Shown: positions 1-11,619, counted from the stretch's first letter. The stretch is 64,000 nt of DNA from Erinaceus europaeus (GCF_950295315.1 NC_080179.1:70678615-70742614), one strand, 5' to 3'. The notes: generated from the letters alone by a model not told the origin. Numbers and translations: made by a program.

Positions 1-60
1 AAAATCTATTACCATGAATTTCACAGAAAAGTTTAGGCTCCGTTAAGAATACTGCTTAGG

Positions 61-423
61 GGGGGTCGGGCGGTGGCGCAGTGGGTTAAGCGCATGTGGC
101 GCAAAGCGCAGGGACCCGCGTAAGGATCCCGGTTCGAGCCCCCGGCTCCCCACCTGCAGGGGAGTCGCTTCACAGGCGGTGAAGCAGGTCTGCAGGTGTC
201 TGTCTTTCTCTCCCCTTCTCTGTCTTCCCCTCCTCTCTCCATTTCTCTCTGTCCTATCTAACAACGAATTGCGTCAACAAGGGCAATAATAATAACCACA
301 GCGAAGCTACAACAAGGGCAACAAAAGGGGGAAAAATGGCCTCCAGGAGTGGTGGATTCATGGTGCAGGCACCGAGCCCAGCAATAACCCTGGAGGAGGA
401 AAAAAAATAAATAATAATAATAA
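61..423 (+). repeat. Full-length hedgehog-type tRNA SINE
   Basis: A-box TGGCGCAGTGGG, B-box GGTTCGAGCC, pyrimidine-rich body, CAACAACGA linker and a distal module (gcctccaggagtggtggat) before the A-rich tail. The 16-bp target duplication (45-60 and 424-439) is perfect. Confidence 0.9.
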
Positions 424-439
424 AAGAATACTGCTTAGG

Positions 440-812
440 GAGTCTGGCAGTAGCGCAAAGGGTTAATCACACGTGGTGCGAAGCGCAAGGACCGGCTTAA
501 GGATCCCGGTTTGAGCCCAGGCTCCCCACCGTCAGGGGAGTCGCTTCACAGGTGGTGAAGCAGGTCTGCAGGTGTCTGTCTTTCTCTCCCCCTCTCTGTC
601 TTCCCCTCCTCTCTCCATTTTCTCTCTGTCCTATCCAACTACGAAGACATCAATCACAACAATAACTACAACAACAATTAAAAAAAAAAACCCAAGGGCA
701 ACAAAAAGGGAAAATTAAAAAAATTTAAAAAATAACAACAATAATAACTACAACAATAAAACAACAAGGGCAACAAAAAGGAATAAATAAATAAAAGATT
801 TTTTTAAAAAAG
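440..812 (+). repeat. SINE, tandem neighbour of the preceding copy
   Basis: Same family without the distal module, with a long A-rich tail. It starts directly after the second copy of the target sequence; a degenerate third copy (ggaatattgcttaatt) follows at about 813-828. Confidence 0.85.
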
Positions 813-907
813 GGAATATTGCTTAATTGTGTCTTGATGGCAGCATGGTAATTAAACACACCACACAGACACACATCTCCCCAAAAGCCTGATGGTAATA
901 TACGTAC

Positions 908-1219
908 ATCACTCTGCAGTTCGTAGGCTTTCTTAGCCTGGATCACATCATTCTGGTCAGGGAGACATGTCCACTGGTGCAGATAATTGCGGTAATCAAT
1001 GTCGCTCACCAGGACCTGGCATTTCTTGGCCTGAACAATGGACATCATGTCCAGCGGTGTGTTGTGAATTCCTTTTGACTTCTCATAAGCTTTCTTGTAT
1101 TCTCTATCACTCTGGATCTTGGCAGCGTGAATAGACCACACCAGTTTGGGGTCATCTTGCAGGCTGCGGAAACCCACGTGGTGGCCTAACTGCTTCCGGT
1201 AGCCTTCTTTGTACTTATA
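908..1219 (-). CDS. NEB: NEB window exon 37 (312 bp, 104 aa)
   Basis: Last exon in the window, the 312-bp member of quartet 10. It starts [20 protein letters not shown] and ends KAYELQSD, with SDREYK and SDIDYR. AYEKSKGIHNTPLDMMSIVQ replaces the [20 protein letters not shown] of central exons. Donor GTACGT. The three following exons of the quartet would lie beyond position 1. Confidence 0.97.
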
Positions 1220-2877
1220 CTAAAGTTGTGAAAAATCAGATAAAAAGACATATAAGAACTATGTACTAGGAGGTCTTTTTGTTCTAGAAACAGAAGGGTG
1301 GGTTACAGTGCTGGCAAATAAAACCCCTAAAACCGTAATTTTATTAAAGGAAAACATGTTTAGCTTTTGTCTAGGTTGTATCTTCGCTTAAACCTCACAT
1401 ATCTGAGTTTGCTTTAAATTTAGAAACCAGAACCATTCTCTCAAATCTTTAACGTCCAATTTGTGTATCCTGTGGTTTTGCAGAAACTTAATTAGAAGTA
1501 CAACTGCTCCCAATCCTGCTTTCCTAGTATTTGCCTTTAATTGAATGTGGTGCCATGATCTGCTTGAATTTATCCCCTGAAAGTAAAGTCTACGTTAGTC
1601 TCAGTACTGGACTCTAGTAACAAAATGCAGTGAAATGGTTGGTCTGGGAGAGGAGCTTGCCTCATCCACAGAGGTAATACATCTTCTGTTGAAAAACAGT
1701 CTCATTGCTCTCTGTTATACCTAAAATAACTCTTCTTCATGATGTTGTCTCAGGTTATGTAAGTGGATTCAACATTGGTGGTAACTATCTATGAAGTTCT
1801 CTACCCACTCTTATTTCACTTCCCTCCAATAGCCACCTTAGTTTTCAGAATCCACAAGTTGATTTGGCCATTATTATTTGCCAATTCATTTGCCTTAATT
1901 ATTTAGATACATATATGAGTGAGGTCATCTGGTCGTTGTCTTTCACTGTCTTATTTCACTTAGTATAATCACCTCCAATTCCATCCATTTTTGTCCCAAA
2001 AGACAGAATGCTGTCCTCTTTAATAGCAGAATAGTGTTCCATTGAACACATGTGCAATAGCTAATTTATTTTTATTGACACTCAATACTGGTTTATAGTA
2101 TTATAAAATTTTAGGAGTATAGTTTCCTATCTATATATGCTTCTTTCCAACATTCATATAATATAGAGAAGTTTGGGTAAAAGGGAGAGAGAGCTAGGAA
2201 TAATGTAAATTGTACTGGTTGGCTATGGTTTTTAGAGATTAAAAACCAGGAAGAAGAAATAGATACATGAGACAACAAAACAGAGAGGAATCTGCAGAAA
2301 GAGTACAAATATTACCTAAAAGTTTTGATCTAGAGGGGCTCGGCAGGATGATTATTTTGACTGTTAGTCAGTTTAAAATCATTGGTAAGTGAATTTCAAA
2401 CTATCACTAAAAGTGCTACACTTACACTTGCGATGCAAAAGCTTTTATTAAAATGTGATTTAATACACAATTTCTGTCTTACATAAAAGTTCTTCTATTA
2501 TGCAAACTTATGAAGTACCACAAATATTTGAAGGGTAAGATGGCATGGTATTGGTTCCTAAATTTTCTCCAAGAATTTGGTGTAGACTCTTCTTGATAAT
2601 TCACCACTTTTGAGAAACCCACTTAGAAGATATTTATTGTAGGAACCTTGTCTTTGCTAATCTTAACATTTTGCTTCATTTTAATATTTTAAGATAAAGG
2701 CTTTAGTGTAAAATGAAATGCAATGTTTTCTTAATGAAATGCAATGTTTGCATAAAAAACAAAGTTCTTGAAAATCATTCTCCCCATCTGTTGTAAAGAG
2801 GACTCCCTCCCTCTCCTTCCCCCGCCTGCCCCAACCTCCCACTCCCCCTCCACCAAGGGCTATAAAAAGAGCTGTAC
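1220..2877 (-). other. NEB: Intron between window exons 36 and 37
   Basis: About 1900-2060 resembles an old L1 fragment in minus orientation (...cacttagtataatcacctcc). The rest appears unique. Confidence 0.6.
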
Positions 2878-2985
2878 CTCACTGGCGATTTCTCTGGAGG
2901 CTTTGGCATGCTTGATTTCAATGGCGTCTGCTCTTAAGTCATAGCCTTTCTGCTTGGCCTCATCCCAGTCTTTCTGATAAAGTTT
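2878..2985 (-). CDS. NEB: NEB window exon 36 (108 bp, 36 aa)
   Basis: Single module KLYQKDWDEAKQKGYDLRAD to AKASREIASE, closing quartet 9. The donor GTACAG is weaker than most. In the transcript a purine-rich tract (plus-strand C/T-rich, about 2805-2855) follows the donor. Confidence 0.96.
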
Positions 2986-4185
2986 CTGTTGAGGGAAAAG
3001 ATAGGCTTGCTTACAAGAATCGAATTTAAGTGAGCATGCCTAAAGTAGTCATAGCATGGGTCATAAAGTGTAATGTATTATGAAGGCAACATTTAAACAA
3101 GTCTTTTCTCCTTTTTCCTTATTGGTTATTTATAGGCATAAGGATACTTAGGACAAAAAAAATCGAAGCTACACATCTAAATCTATTATTTCCTATCACT
3201 TTTCATTTCGTTTCATTCTTGCTTACCACTAGGGTGTACATCTGAAAATCCCCATCACACAGCACATATAAACTAAGGGTTCATAGTCAGGCTGCAGAAA
3301 CTTCACCAGCATGTTCTACGAGACCTGCTAATAAACCTAGCGGTGGCTGTATTGTGGAAAACTGAGAAATGCTATGCATGTCCAAACTATTGTATTTACT
3401 GTCAACTGTAAAACATTAATCCCCCAATAAAGAAATAAAAGAAGGAAGAATGAATGAAAGGAAGAAAGAAAGAACACAAAGTGGGAGCTGGAGTAGTATA
3501 TCACACCAGAGCAAAGTACTCTGAGGAAGGGTGAGGTTGGGGTTTTGGTGTACAGTGGAAAGAACCTAATTTAGGGAAGTGAGAATTTTACAGACATCTA
3601 TCCTGGGGAGATGAGAAATTGTAGCCATGGTCCAACAACTGTAATGGAAACCAATAAAATTATTAACTCACCAAAAAAAAAAAAAAAAGAAAGAAAAAGA
3701 CCCGATAATATACATATACATACATACATATATGTATATATATATTTTTTTACCCCCTAATGTTGCTTTTCAACAGTGTCTGCTAATGTAATGGGACATG
3801 GATAACAAGTATATTCTGTTCTCTGGTCTAATTAAAAGCTGTCTTCTGACTTTTCTGATAGCCTTGAGGTTTCCTATGGGTCAAACGCCACTAAAAACAA
3901 CAGACAGATCTTACATCTCTATGAAGAAGAGACAATTAACTATTTCCAAAGTATACACAATGAAACTAAGATGAAGACACTGGATGTAAGATAATGGTTT
4001 CAGGCTGAAAGAAGTACACCAGGAGAATTCAGATCATTCAAATCTTGCAGTTCAAGGACGTAGCCATGTATCTGCACTAACATTTAAAATGAAATTTCCA
4101 TTCTTACTGCACTGGGATTGGCATTTATAAAAGAAATGGCTAGCGCTGAAAACTGTCAGTATTTCTAAAGCAAGTTATTTATTTA

Positions 4186-4442
4186 TTTATATTGTCACCA
4201 GGGTTACTGCTGGGGCTTGGTGCCTGCATAAGGAATCCACCACTCCTGGTAGCCATTTTTCTTTTTTTTTTTTTATTTAATAGGATAGAGAGGGGAAGAG
4301 GATATAGGATGGGAGAGAGACACCGGTAGCACTCCTTCACCACTCATGAAGCTTCCCCTGCCTGCAGGTGGGGGTCAGGGGTTTGAACCTGGGTCCTTGC
4401 ACATGGTAACATGTGTGCTTTACCAAGCGTGGCACCACCCAG
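4186..4442 (-). repeat. SINE (older subfamily)
   Basis: Reverse orientation. Distal module (accagggttactgctgggg), body and a B-box-like aggggtttgaacc are recognisable, with many substitutions. Confidence 0.8.
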
Positions 4443-4547
4443 TTTGTTATTTTATTGCTGACTCTGTAAACTGATAGACTGAACCCACAAGCATTCACAG
4501 CTCACTTTCAGGCTTCTTTTTCTTTTTCTTTTTAAATTTTAATCATT

Positions 4548-4871
4548 ATTATTTAGCCTCCAGGGTTATCGCTGGGTCTCAGTGCCTGCACTACGAATGC
4601 ACTGCTCCTGGAAGGCATTTTTCCCCATTTTTGTTGCCCTTGTTGTTGTTATTATTATCATTGCTGTTGTTGGGTAGGACAGAGAGAAATGGAGAGAGGA
4701 GGGGGAGAAAAGAGCGGAAGAGAAAGACAGACACCTGCAGACCTGCTTCACCACTTGTGAAGCAACTTCCCCTGCAGGTGGGGAGCCGGGGGCTCAAACC
4801 AGGATTCTTGAGCGGATCCTTGAGCTTTGCACCGCATGCACTTAACCCGCTATGGTACTACCCAGCTCCCA
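4548..4871 (-). repeat. Full-length SINE
   Basis: Reverse orientation with distal module, T-run, body and tRNA-like head ending ...tactacccagctcc. It ends 17 bp before window exon 35's donor side. Confidence 0.85.
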
Positions 4872-4887
4872 TTTTCAGGTTTCTTAC

Positions 4888-4992
4888 ATTGCTGATCTGC
4901 ATGGCGTTGATGTGGGCTTGTAGCATGACAGGCGTATCAGAAGGAATACTGATGTTGGCTTTATCTTTATTCCAGGCTTCTTGATACAGTTT
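4888..4992 (-). CDS. NEB: NEB window exon 35 (105 bp, 35 aa)
   Basis: Single module KLYQEAWNKDKANISIPSD to HINAMQISN, donor GTAAGA. It is the most divergent 105-bp exon: SIPSDTPVMLQAH replaces [13 protein letters not shown], and it ends SN rather than SE/SD. Confidence 0.96.
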
Positions 4993-5288
4993 CTGTGGGG
5001 AGACAGAAAATACCATCTTAGCATAGTGACAGAAGATAAAGACCTAAAACGTTATGCCTCAGCAACTGTTCAACCTGGAAAAAATGTTTTTTTACAAACG
5101 TTCATAATGATTCACTTTATGTATCAAATTGGTTAACATTATCAGTTCCAAGATATTGGGCTAGAAACTGTTTATGAAGTGTTTCTGTGGTGATATGTAT
5201 TAGATAAGATTAACATTGATATCTGTAGACTCTCAGTAAAATAGACTCCCTTCTGTTTTGTGGTGGGCCTTGTCCAATCAGTCTACAG

Positions 5289-5478
5289 TGTTTTTTTTTT
5301 GTTGTTTTTTTTTTGCTGTTGTTCGTTTGTTTTTCCTTTTAAATACGGACAGAGGAGAAAGAGGCAGAGAGGATGAAAGACACCAACAGCAACAAAATGT
5401 CCTTGAATGCAGTGGGGGCTGGGCTTAAACCTGGATCCCAAATGTGGTTGAAATGAGTTATTTCACTGGCCCTAGCCC
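5289..5478 (-). repeat. Degenerate SINE
   Basis: T-rich start, purine-rich body (agaggagaaagaggcagag) and a decayed tRNA-like head; old copy. Confidence 0.55.
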
Positions 5479-5999
5479 AATGTCTCAATAGAAAAAAAAA
5501 AAAAAAAAAACACCACCTTCCTCAAGCAAGAAGAAGCTATGCCAAAATATTGCTGTTGGGCTTGACCTGCAATTTTTTTTTCTGGGTCTACAAACTACTG
5601 GAGACCCAGCAGATTTTAAACTTAGCAGCCTCCACAATTGTGCTTCATAAATCGTACAGATCTGTTTTTATCTCATAAAGTAAATTTCTTTCTCATAAAC
5701 AATCTAATATCTTTGTTTCCCTGGAGAATCCTGACTTGTACAATATTTGATTGTTTAATACTACTCTCATACCACAAGTTCTAGTAATTATTAAGACTTA
5801 ACTACTTCTGTCCCAGAATTGTAATTGAATATCATTTTTCATTTTAATTTTTCAAAGTGTGTGCATGTGATAGGAGAAATGCTGGCATTTACCAGAGTTA
5901 CATTTTGCATATGCTTTCACCAAACTTGTCTAGAACTCTGAAAGCTGCTCTGACCACTTACTCTAAAGCTTTCAGAGAGACAGTCCATTTTCTTTTTTA

Positions 6000-6283
6000 A
6001 AATATTTATTTATTCCCTTGTTTTTGCTCTTGTTTTTCATTGTTGTAATTATTGTTGTTGTTGTTATTGATGTCATCATTGTTAGACAGGACAGAGAGAA
6101 ATGGAGAGAGGAGGGGAAGACAGAGAGAGGGAGAGAAAGACAGACACCTGCAGACCTGCTTCACCACCTGTGAAGGGACTCCCCTGCAGGTGGGGAGCCA
6201 GGGGCTCGAACCAGGATCCTCATGCCGGTCCTTGTGCTTTGAGCCACGTGCGCTTAACCCGCTGCGCTACCGGCCCGACTCCT
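6000..6283 (-). repeat. SINE
   Basis: Typical body and head ending cgctaccggcccgactcc, reverse orientation. Confidence 0.88.
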
Positions 6284-6364
6284 GACAGTCCGTTTTCTCC
6301 ATTGGGTGGTGTCCTCTGGAGACACTGCCACAAAAGGAAAGCTTGGTGGTTGGATGGTTCTTAC

Positions 6365-6568
6365 CTCGCTCATTTGCAGAGAATTGGCTTTGGCCAGAAC
6401 CACCTCTGGAGTGTCGACAATACAAGTGAACTGCAAGGCCTCTGGTCTGATTCTGTAGAGTCTCTCATTCAGCAGGTCTTGCGCATTCTTCACCCTGGTC
6501 AATTCCACGGAGCCTTGTGGCATCCAGCCGATGCCACGCAGCCACTCCAGATCTGCCTTATACACACT
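6365..6568 (-). CDS. NEB: NEB window exon 34 (204 bp, 68 aa)
   Basis: Two modules [20 protein letters not shown] to [15 protein letters not shown] is at 9-15. The second module's motif is degenerate, NERLYR instead of SDxxYR. Donor GTAAGA. Confidence 0.97.
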
Positions 6569-7250
6569 CTGCAAAGAAAAAATTTCCCAGGCTTCAGACA
6601 TACCATCCCTTAGTTAAAAGTGAAATTCATAGGGATGAAGAGTTGATATGTATAGGAAATGGTCATTCCAAAACAGTCCTGTCCTAGTTTTAACCTGACT
6701 GGGAAATTTTAATATCAGTGATAAAGCAATCTGTAAAAATGTAACTGTTTATACTAGCCACAAATAGGAGTTATAAAGCTATAATGCTGTAATAAAGTTA
6801 TAATGTTACTTCACTGTAACTGTTTGATATTTCAAAAACTAAGTATCTAAGAAAGTGTTGGATCTCATTCTATTTTCATCCTGTAATAACTAATCTAAGG
6901 AAACTAGTCAGTTTTTTCACTGTGGTACAACAGTGGCATTGGTTTTATTTCTTTAATATTCCGATGATTCACATTTTTTTGAAATGTATATTGAACGGCC
7001 AGAAACCACAAACAACATGAAGAAAACAGCCTGAAATTTCAACCAGGGGATAAAGGGTAAGATATAGATAGAAGATGATACCCACTGATGTCTGTAATTT
7101 CCAAAATTTAATTCCTAAAGATGGGTTTTGTATTCAGCAATCTGAATGGAGCTGTGCAGTGCACAAGCCCTGAGTGAGTCCACAGCGACAGCAGACAACC
7201 TATCAATCGACTGCCTCCATTCTACCTTCCCCAGCGTTCACATTACATAC

Positions 7251-7562
7251 ATCACTCTGAAGCTCGTAGGCCTTCCTTGCTTGGATAACGTCGTTTTGAT
7301 CAGGCAGACAGGTCCAGTGATGCAGGATATTTCGATAATCGATGTCACTGACTAGAGTCTGACATTTCTTGGCCAGCAAGATACCCAGCATGTCCACTGG
7401 GCTGCTGAACTTGGTCTTCCATTTCTGGAATTCCTTCTTGTACTCCCTTTCGCTTTGAATCTTCCCTGCGTGTATGGCAGTCATAATCTTGGGGTCATCT
7501 TCAATGCACTGGGCTCCTATGTGGTGGCCTTTCTGTTTCTCGTATGCTTCTTTGTACTTGTA
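7251..7562 (-). CDS. NEB: NEB window exon 33 (312 bp, 104 aa)
   Basis: Three modules [20 protein letters not shown] to KAYELQSD, with SEREYK and [21 protein letters not shown] and [11 protein letters not shown] are diverged from the central exons, as expected for the more C-terminal super-repeats. Confidence 0.97.
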
Positions 7563-8182
7563 CTAAAAATGCCAGAAATGCAGATTCAGAAACTCAGTTT
7601 TAAAGTCATTTCAGACAACCTGAAAACTTGCAAGCAAACAGGCAAGAGTTTCACAGTGCATAGATTTTGGCATCTCTGGAAATTGTAAACTAAAATTTCT
7701 ATCTCAACTATCATAAGAACAGCTGCCAAACACCCATGTTCAGCGGGGAAGCAATTTCAGAAGCCAGACCTTCCACCTCTGCATCCCACAATGACCCTGG
7801 GTCCATGCTCCCAGAGGGATAAAGAACAGGAAAGCTGTCAGGGGAGGGGATGGGATATGGAGTTCTAGTGCTGGGAATTGTGTGGAGTTGTACCCCTCTT
7901 ATCCTATGGTTTCTGTCAGTGTTTCCTTTTTATAAATAAAAATAAAAAAACAGCTGGAATGTAATCATAGATCTTTACTGATGAAAACTTTTCTCTGTAG
8001 CACTTCTAACTATAACTCCAAAATGTGTTTGCCTTCTCTGAGACAAGAAAGGGAAAGGCTGTGGAAGGTGGAAAGCAAGGCCAGGGAGTCCATGTGGAAC
8101 TAATTTAAAAGCATTATCTAACAACGGCTCTCTGGACTATTCAGCAAAGTCAGACCTACAGGGTTTGATGGAAGGCACTTAC
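7563..8182 (-). other. NEB: Intron between window exons 32 and 33
   Basis: It contains a short family D end (7733-7957); otherwise unique. Confidence 0.7.
7733..7957 (+). repeat. Family D element, 5'-truncated
   Basis: It shares its 3' sequence (tatcctatggtttctgtcag, then ttataaataaaaataaaa) with the other family D copies listed here. Confidence 0.7.
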
Positions 8183-8290
8183 GTCACTGGCGATGTCCCT
8201 GGAGGCCTTGGCACTTTTGATGGAAATAGCATCAGCTTTCAGGTCGTAGTCCTTCATCTTTGTTTCATCCCATCCTTTGGTGTAAAGTTT
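8183..8290 (-). CDS. NEB: NEB window exon 32 (108 bp, 36 aa)
   Basis: Single module [20 protein letters not shown] to [10 protein letters not shown], closing quartet 8. On the transcript a long UG repeat ends about 22 nt upstream of its acceptor (see 8314-8384), which could lower or regulate inclusion of this in-frame exon. Confidence 0.96.
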
Positions 8291-8312
8291 CTAGGCAAAG
8301 GAAAATGTAGCA

Positions 8313-8313
<1 letters not shown>

Positions 8314-8371
<58 letters not shown>

Positions 8372-8384
8372 ACACACACACACA
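8314..8384 (+). repeat. (CA)n microsatellite at window exon 32 acceptor
   Basis: About 71 bp of CA with one GA interruption; it is (UG)n in the NEB pre-mRNA, ending about 22 nt before the AG of the exon. Confidence 0.95.
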
Positions 8385-8474
8385 AAAGTGCTTTAGAAAG
8401 TATGTTGATCACAGAAAGCAAAGTATTTTAATGACTCCCAGAAAGATTCATGTTAACACAGAGAAAACTCTTAC

Positions 8475-8579
8475 TTGGCTGATATTGGCAGAATTGCTCT
8501 TGGCCAACAGGATTTCTGGGGTGTCAGGCATTACATGGATGGAGGTCTTGTCAGTATCCCAAGCTTCCGTGTATAAGTG
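8475..8579 (-). CDS. NEB: NEB window exon 31 (105 bp, 35 aa)
   Basis: Single module [19 protein letters not shown] to KSNSANISQ, donor GTAAGA. It ends SQ, giving SQKLYT at the junction. The following intron is only 184 bp and largely a dinucleotide repeat. Confidence 0.97.
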
Positions 8580-8685
8580 CTATGGGGTAGGGATGTAAAA
8601 CTTGTTAAAGCTAGTATTTCCTGTAGAATGATTTGACTTTAAAACAGCTTTATTAAAGCTGTTTGGAGGTGAGGGAGGGGAGAGG

Positions 8686-8866
8686 GTAGTGGAGAGAGCA
8701 AAGCAGGGTGGGGGAGATAGCATAATGGTTATGCAAACAGACTCTCATGCCTGAGGCTCCAAAGTCCCAGGTTCAGTCCCCTGCACCACCATAAACCAGA
8801 GCTGAGCAGTGCTCTGGTATTTCTGTGTTTCTCTCTCAAAAATAAAATAAAGTATTTTTTAAGAAG
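8686..8866 (+). repeat. SINE of a second tRNA-like type
   Basis: Starts ggggagatagcataatggtt and has B-box-like aggttcagtccc and ccataaaccagagctgagca; tail of A-rich sequence. The same element recurs at 20726-20845 (minus), 42388-42535 and 51366-51505. Confidence 0.75.
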
Positions 8867-9518
8867 AGAGAGAGAAAGAGCAAAGCAGGGCACTATTTAA
8901 ACAGATGTACAACTGGTTCCAATTATTAATTCATCCAGTAGAACTCAAACTTACTCATAGTTTGATAACAGTATAAACATCTAGAATTCACAGTCAATTT
9001 CATGTTCAAATCCAACTACCTTAAGTCTATGTTGCTTGGTACTGACAATGGTATATAAGTCCTCAAAATCGTCTTTTCTTATAGGGGAGGTAATACATAT
9101 ATGTACGTTTTTAATTAGGTGTGCTTTTGTTAAAGGCTATCTACATAAAATGTCTAGTAGTAGTTAAAGGCTATCTACATAAATAAAATGTCTAGTAGTA
9201 GTAGGCATGTAGCAATTCTATGGTGTCTTTTTTTTTCTGTTAAACTCTGTATATTATTATTATTTACAATAGAAAGTTAAAAATCAAGACTTAGATTTAC
9301 TATGCATTTTTTCCCTCTCAGACTACAAAATTTATATTCTATAACTGGGGTTCCCTAAGTGGATTCTTTTTAAAAAACAGTCCTAGAGTGACCAGGAGTG
9401 AATACAAAGAAACTAAATGGGAAAAGCCAAAACCAAACGAAGTGAAACAAAAACAATAATAATAAAACAGAACTAGAGAATGTGCTACAGCTGGAAGGTG
9501 TCTCGACCTATCAGTCAG

Positions 9519-9522
<4 letters not shown>

Positions 9523-9562
<40 letters not shown>
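9523..9562 (+). repeat. (CA)n microsatellite
   Basis: About 20 CA units in the middle of an intron. Confidence 0.95.
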
Positions 9563-9566
<4 letters not shown>

Positions 9567-9934
9567 GAGAGAAAATCAGAGAGCCCCAAGGCCCCGAGAT
9601 GGGGGGAGAGGAGGGTGCGCACAGACATGACTGAGCAACCAGCCCAGGCCACAGAACTAGCACCTGGAGGTAAGAGACCCATCATGTGAGCAGGAGGGCT
9701 GGGTGGGGGTCTATGGTGTTTTCTTCAGTTATCAGCACTGTGGTTACTGCTGGTCGGTGTGGTACGAAACAGCTGTTCTGAAGTTTGTTTTTTTTTAAAA
9801 AACACCCAAACTCTAGAGCTTGCTAAGAGCCCATTTTCTATTCTGCACTAACCACTCAGTCTCACTCCCCCAGTGTTTGGAAATTATCTGAATTCCCTCC
9901 CGTTTTTTTCTGGATATCTTCCAAACATCTAAAT

Positions 9935-10120
9935 GTGCTTACTGAGGCTAGGCGATAGTCCACCTGGTAGAGAGCACACTTTGTCATGAGTGAGGACCCA
10001 ACACAGGAGGACACCATGCACAGCTGGTTCTATGGTGTCTCTCTTTCTCTTTCTCTTTTTCTTTCTCACTCTTTTTCTCTTTGTCTTAAATGGAAGCAGT
10101 GGAATCATACACCAAGAAAT
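9935..10120 (+). repeat. Degenerate SINE-like element
   Basis: Head aggcgatagtccacctggta, then a C/T-rich body; resembles the acceptor-stem-to-body layout of the local SINEs. Confidence 0.5.
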
Positions 10121-10221
10121 CCTGACACACACACCCCAAAATTAAAATGGGCATATTAAAGATATGCCCAATAACTGAAGAATTAGTACATGGTCAATAA
10201 ATAGACTGTTAAAGCCTTAGA

Positions 10222-10506
10222 GGCAGGGGCTGGGCGGTGGTCCACCTGGTTAAGTGCACAAGTTACTATTCACAGACCCGTGCTCCTGCCCCCACTTCCC
10301 ACCTGCAGGGGAGACGTTTCATGAGTAGTGAAGTAGGTCTGCAGATGTCTCTCTTTCTCCCTTTCTCTCCCTCTCAGTTTCTCTCTGTCCTATCCAATTA
10401 GAAAACTAGAAAGAAAAAATAATAAAGGAAAAAATGGCCTCTGGGATTGGTGGGTCTGTAGTGCCAGAATCCTGGTGGCAGAAAAACAAACAAACAAACA
10501 AACAAA
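10222..10506 (+). repeat. SINE, 'cacctggttaag' subfamily
   Basis: Head ctgggcggtggtccacctgg, body ctgcaggggagacgtttcat and distal module before an (AAAC)n tail. It shows that this head subfamily can also carry the distal module. Confidence 0.8.
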
Positions 10507-10699
10507 ATCCCTAGAGGCAGGAACTGATCATCTATCTTGTATAATAAAACTGAAGTTGGGACTATGAGCTCACTTTCCAAATTGGTTTTCTACTAGTCAC
10601 GTCAGAAAGGCAAATGAAGCAACTTGATTGTGTTTGTTGTGTGTTGATACTACTCAGAGCACTGTGGGGTGCCCAGACTTTAGAATAAAATGGTAGGTG

Positions 10700-11238
10700 G
10701 TCCCGAGGAATCCAACACACCCAGCCAAAAAGATTTGCATATATACTTATATTCATAGCAGCACAATTTGTAATAGCCAAAACCTGGAAGCAACCTACGT
10801 ATTCAACAACAGATGAGTGGCTGAGCAAGTTGTGGTCTATATACACAATGGAATACTACTCAGCTATTAAAAATGGTGACTTCACTGTTTCCAGCCCATC
10901 TTGGATGGAGCTTGAAGAAATCATGTTAAGTGAGATAAGTCAGAAACAGAAGGATGAATATGGGATGATCTCATTCTCAGGCAGAAGTTGAAAAACAAGA
11001 TCAGAAGAGAAAACACTAAGTAGAACTTGGACTGGAGTTGGTGTAATGCACTAAAGTAAAAGACTCTGGGGTGGGTGGGTGGGTCGCGGGGGGGTTCAGG
11101 TCCTGGAACATGATGGCAGAGGACCTAGTGGGGGTGGTATTGTTATGTGGAAAGCTGGGAAATGTTATGCACGTACAAACTACTGTGTTTACTGTCGACT
11201 GTGAAACAATCCCTCAATAAAGAAATTTAAAAAATAAT
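10700..11238 (+). repeat. L1 3' end (5'-truncated)
   Basis: Contains the end of ORF2 (aatggaatactactcagct) and the 3' UTR ending tcaataaagaaatttaaaaa. Non-coding remnant. Confidence 0.85.
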
Positions 11239-11619
11239 AAAATGCTAGGCAGACTACATGTTCCTTCAAAGATGGGCAAGGGGGATGCCAATGGTTTGGA
11301 TCTGCTCTGCCTAGGAGAGATTATGGGGAAATGTCAACCCCCTGTGGATGTAGTCAGGTCAGAAGAGTGTGTATATCACTCTAGAGAAATCATTCTAGAC
11401 TGTGCTTGTGCGTGCACACAGAGAATTAAGGAAAACAATGTTGAGAAAAACTTGCAGGTCCAATGAGACTCCAATGAGGTGTTCTGTTGAAAGATTGCAC
11501 AAGAACCAGATTCCAAGCATCCATTTTCTCTGGAAATCCTTCAGAGCATTTATCCCCCACTTTATCTTCCAAGACCACGGAAAGAATGAGTCATGAGATG
11601 GAAATCGCTGGAGACTCAC

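Larger units (their letters stand above)
1..907 (-). other. NEB: Intron downstream of window exon 37 (partial)
   Basis: Almost filled by two SINEs in tandem (61-423 and 440-812) inserted at the same target sequence. Confidence 0.85.
2986..4887 (-). other. NEB: Intron between window exons 35 and 36
   Basis: It contains an L1 3' terminus (about 3345-3445), another A-tailed LINE-like end (about 3480-3690), SINEs at 4186-4442 and 4548-4871, and a short AT-rich (TA/CATA) stretch around 3710-3745. Confidence 0.7.
4993..6364 (-). other. NEB: Intron between window exons 34 and 35
   Basis: It contains a degenerate SINE (5289-5478) and a well-preserved SINE (6000-6283) ending about 80 bp from window exon 34. 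Confidence 0.7.
8580..11619 (-). other. NEB: Intron between window exons 30 and 31
   Basis: It contains SINE-like elements at 8686-8866, 9935-10120 and 10222-10506, a (CA)n run (9523-9562) and an L1 3' end (10700-11238). A duplicated segment (gctatctacataaa... taaaatgtctagtagtag) lies at about 9136-9202. Confidence 0.7.

Noticed and set aside
61..160. tRNA-gene-like A and B boxes
   Set aside because: They belong to tRNA-derived SINE heads; there is no complete tRNA fold, and each is followed by the SINE body.
6052..6285. Recurrent open frames rich in [17 protein letters not shown]
   Set aside because: They are translations of the SINE body and appear wherever the SINE does, in both orientations and several frames.
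8165..8431. Open frame through the (CA)n microsatellite
   Set aside because: It is composed of an antisense nebulin exon plus a dinucleotide repeat.
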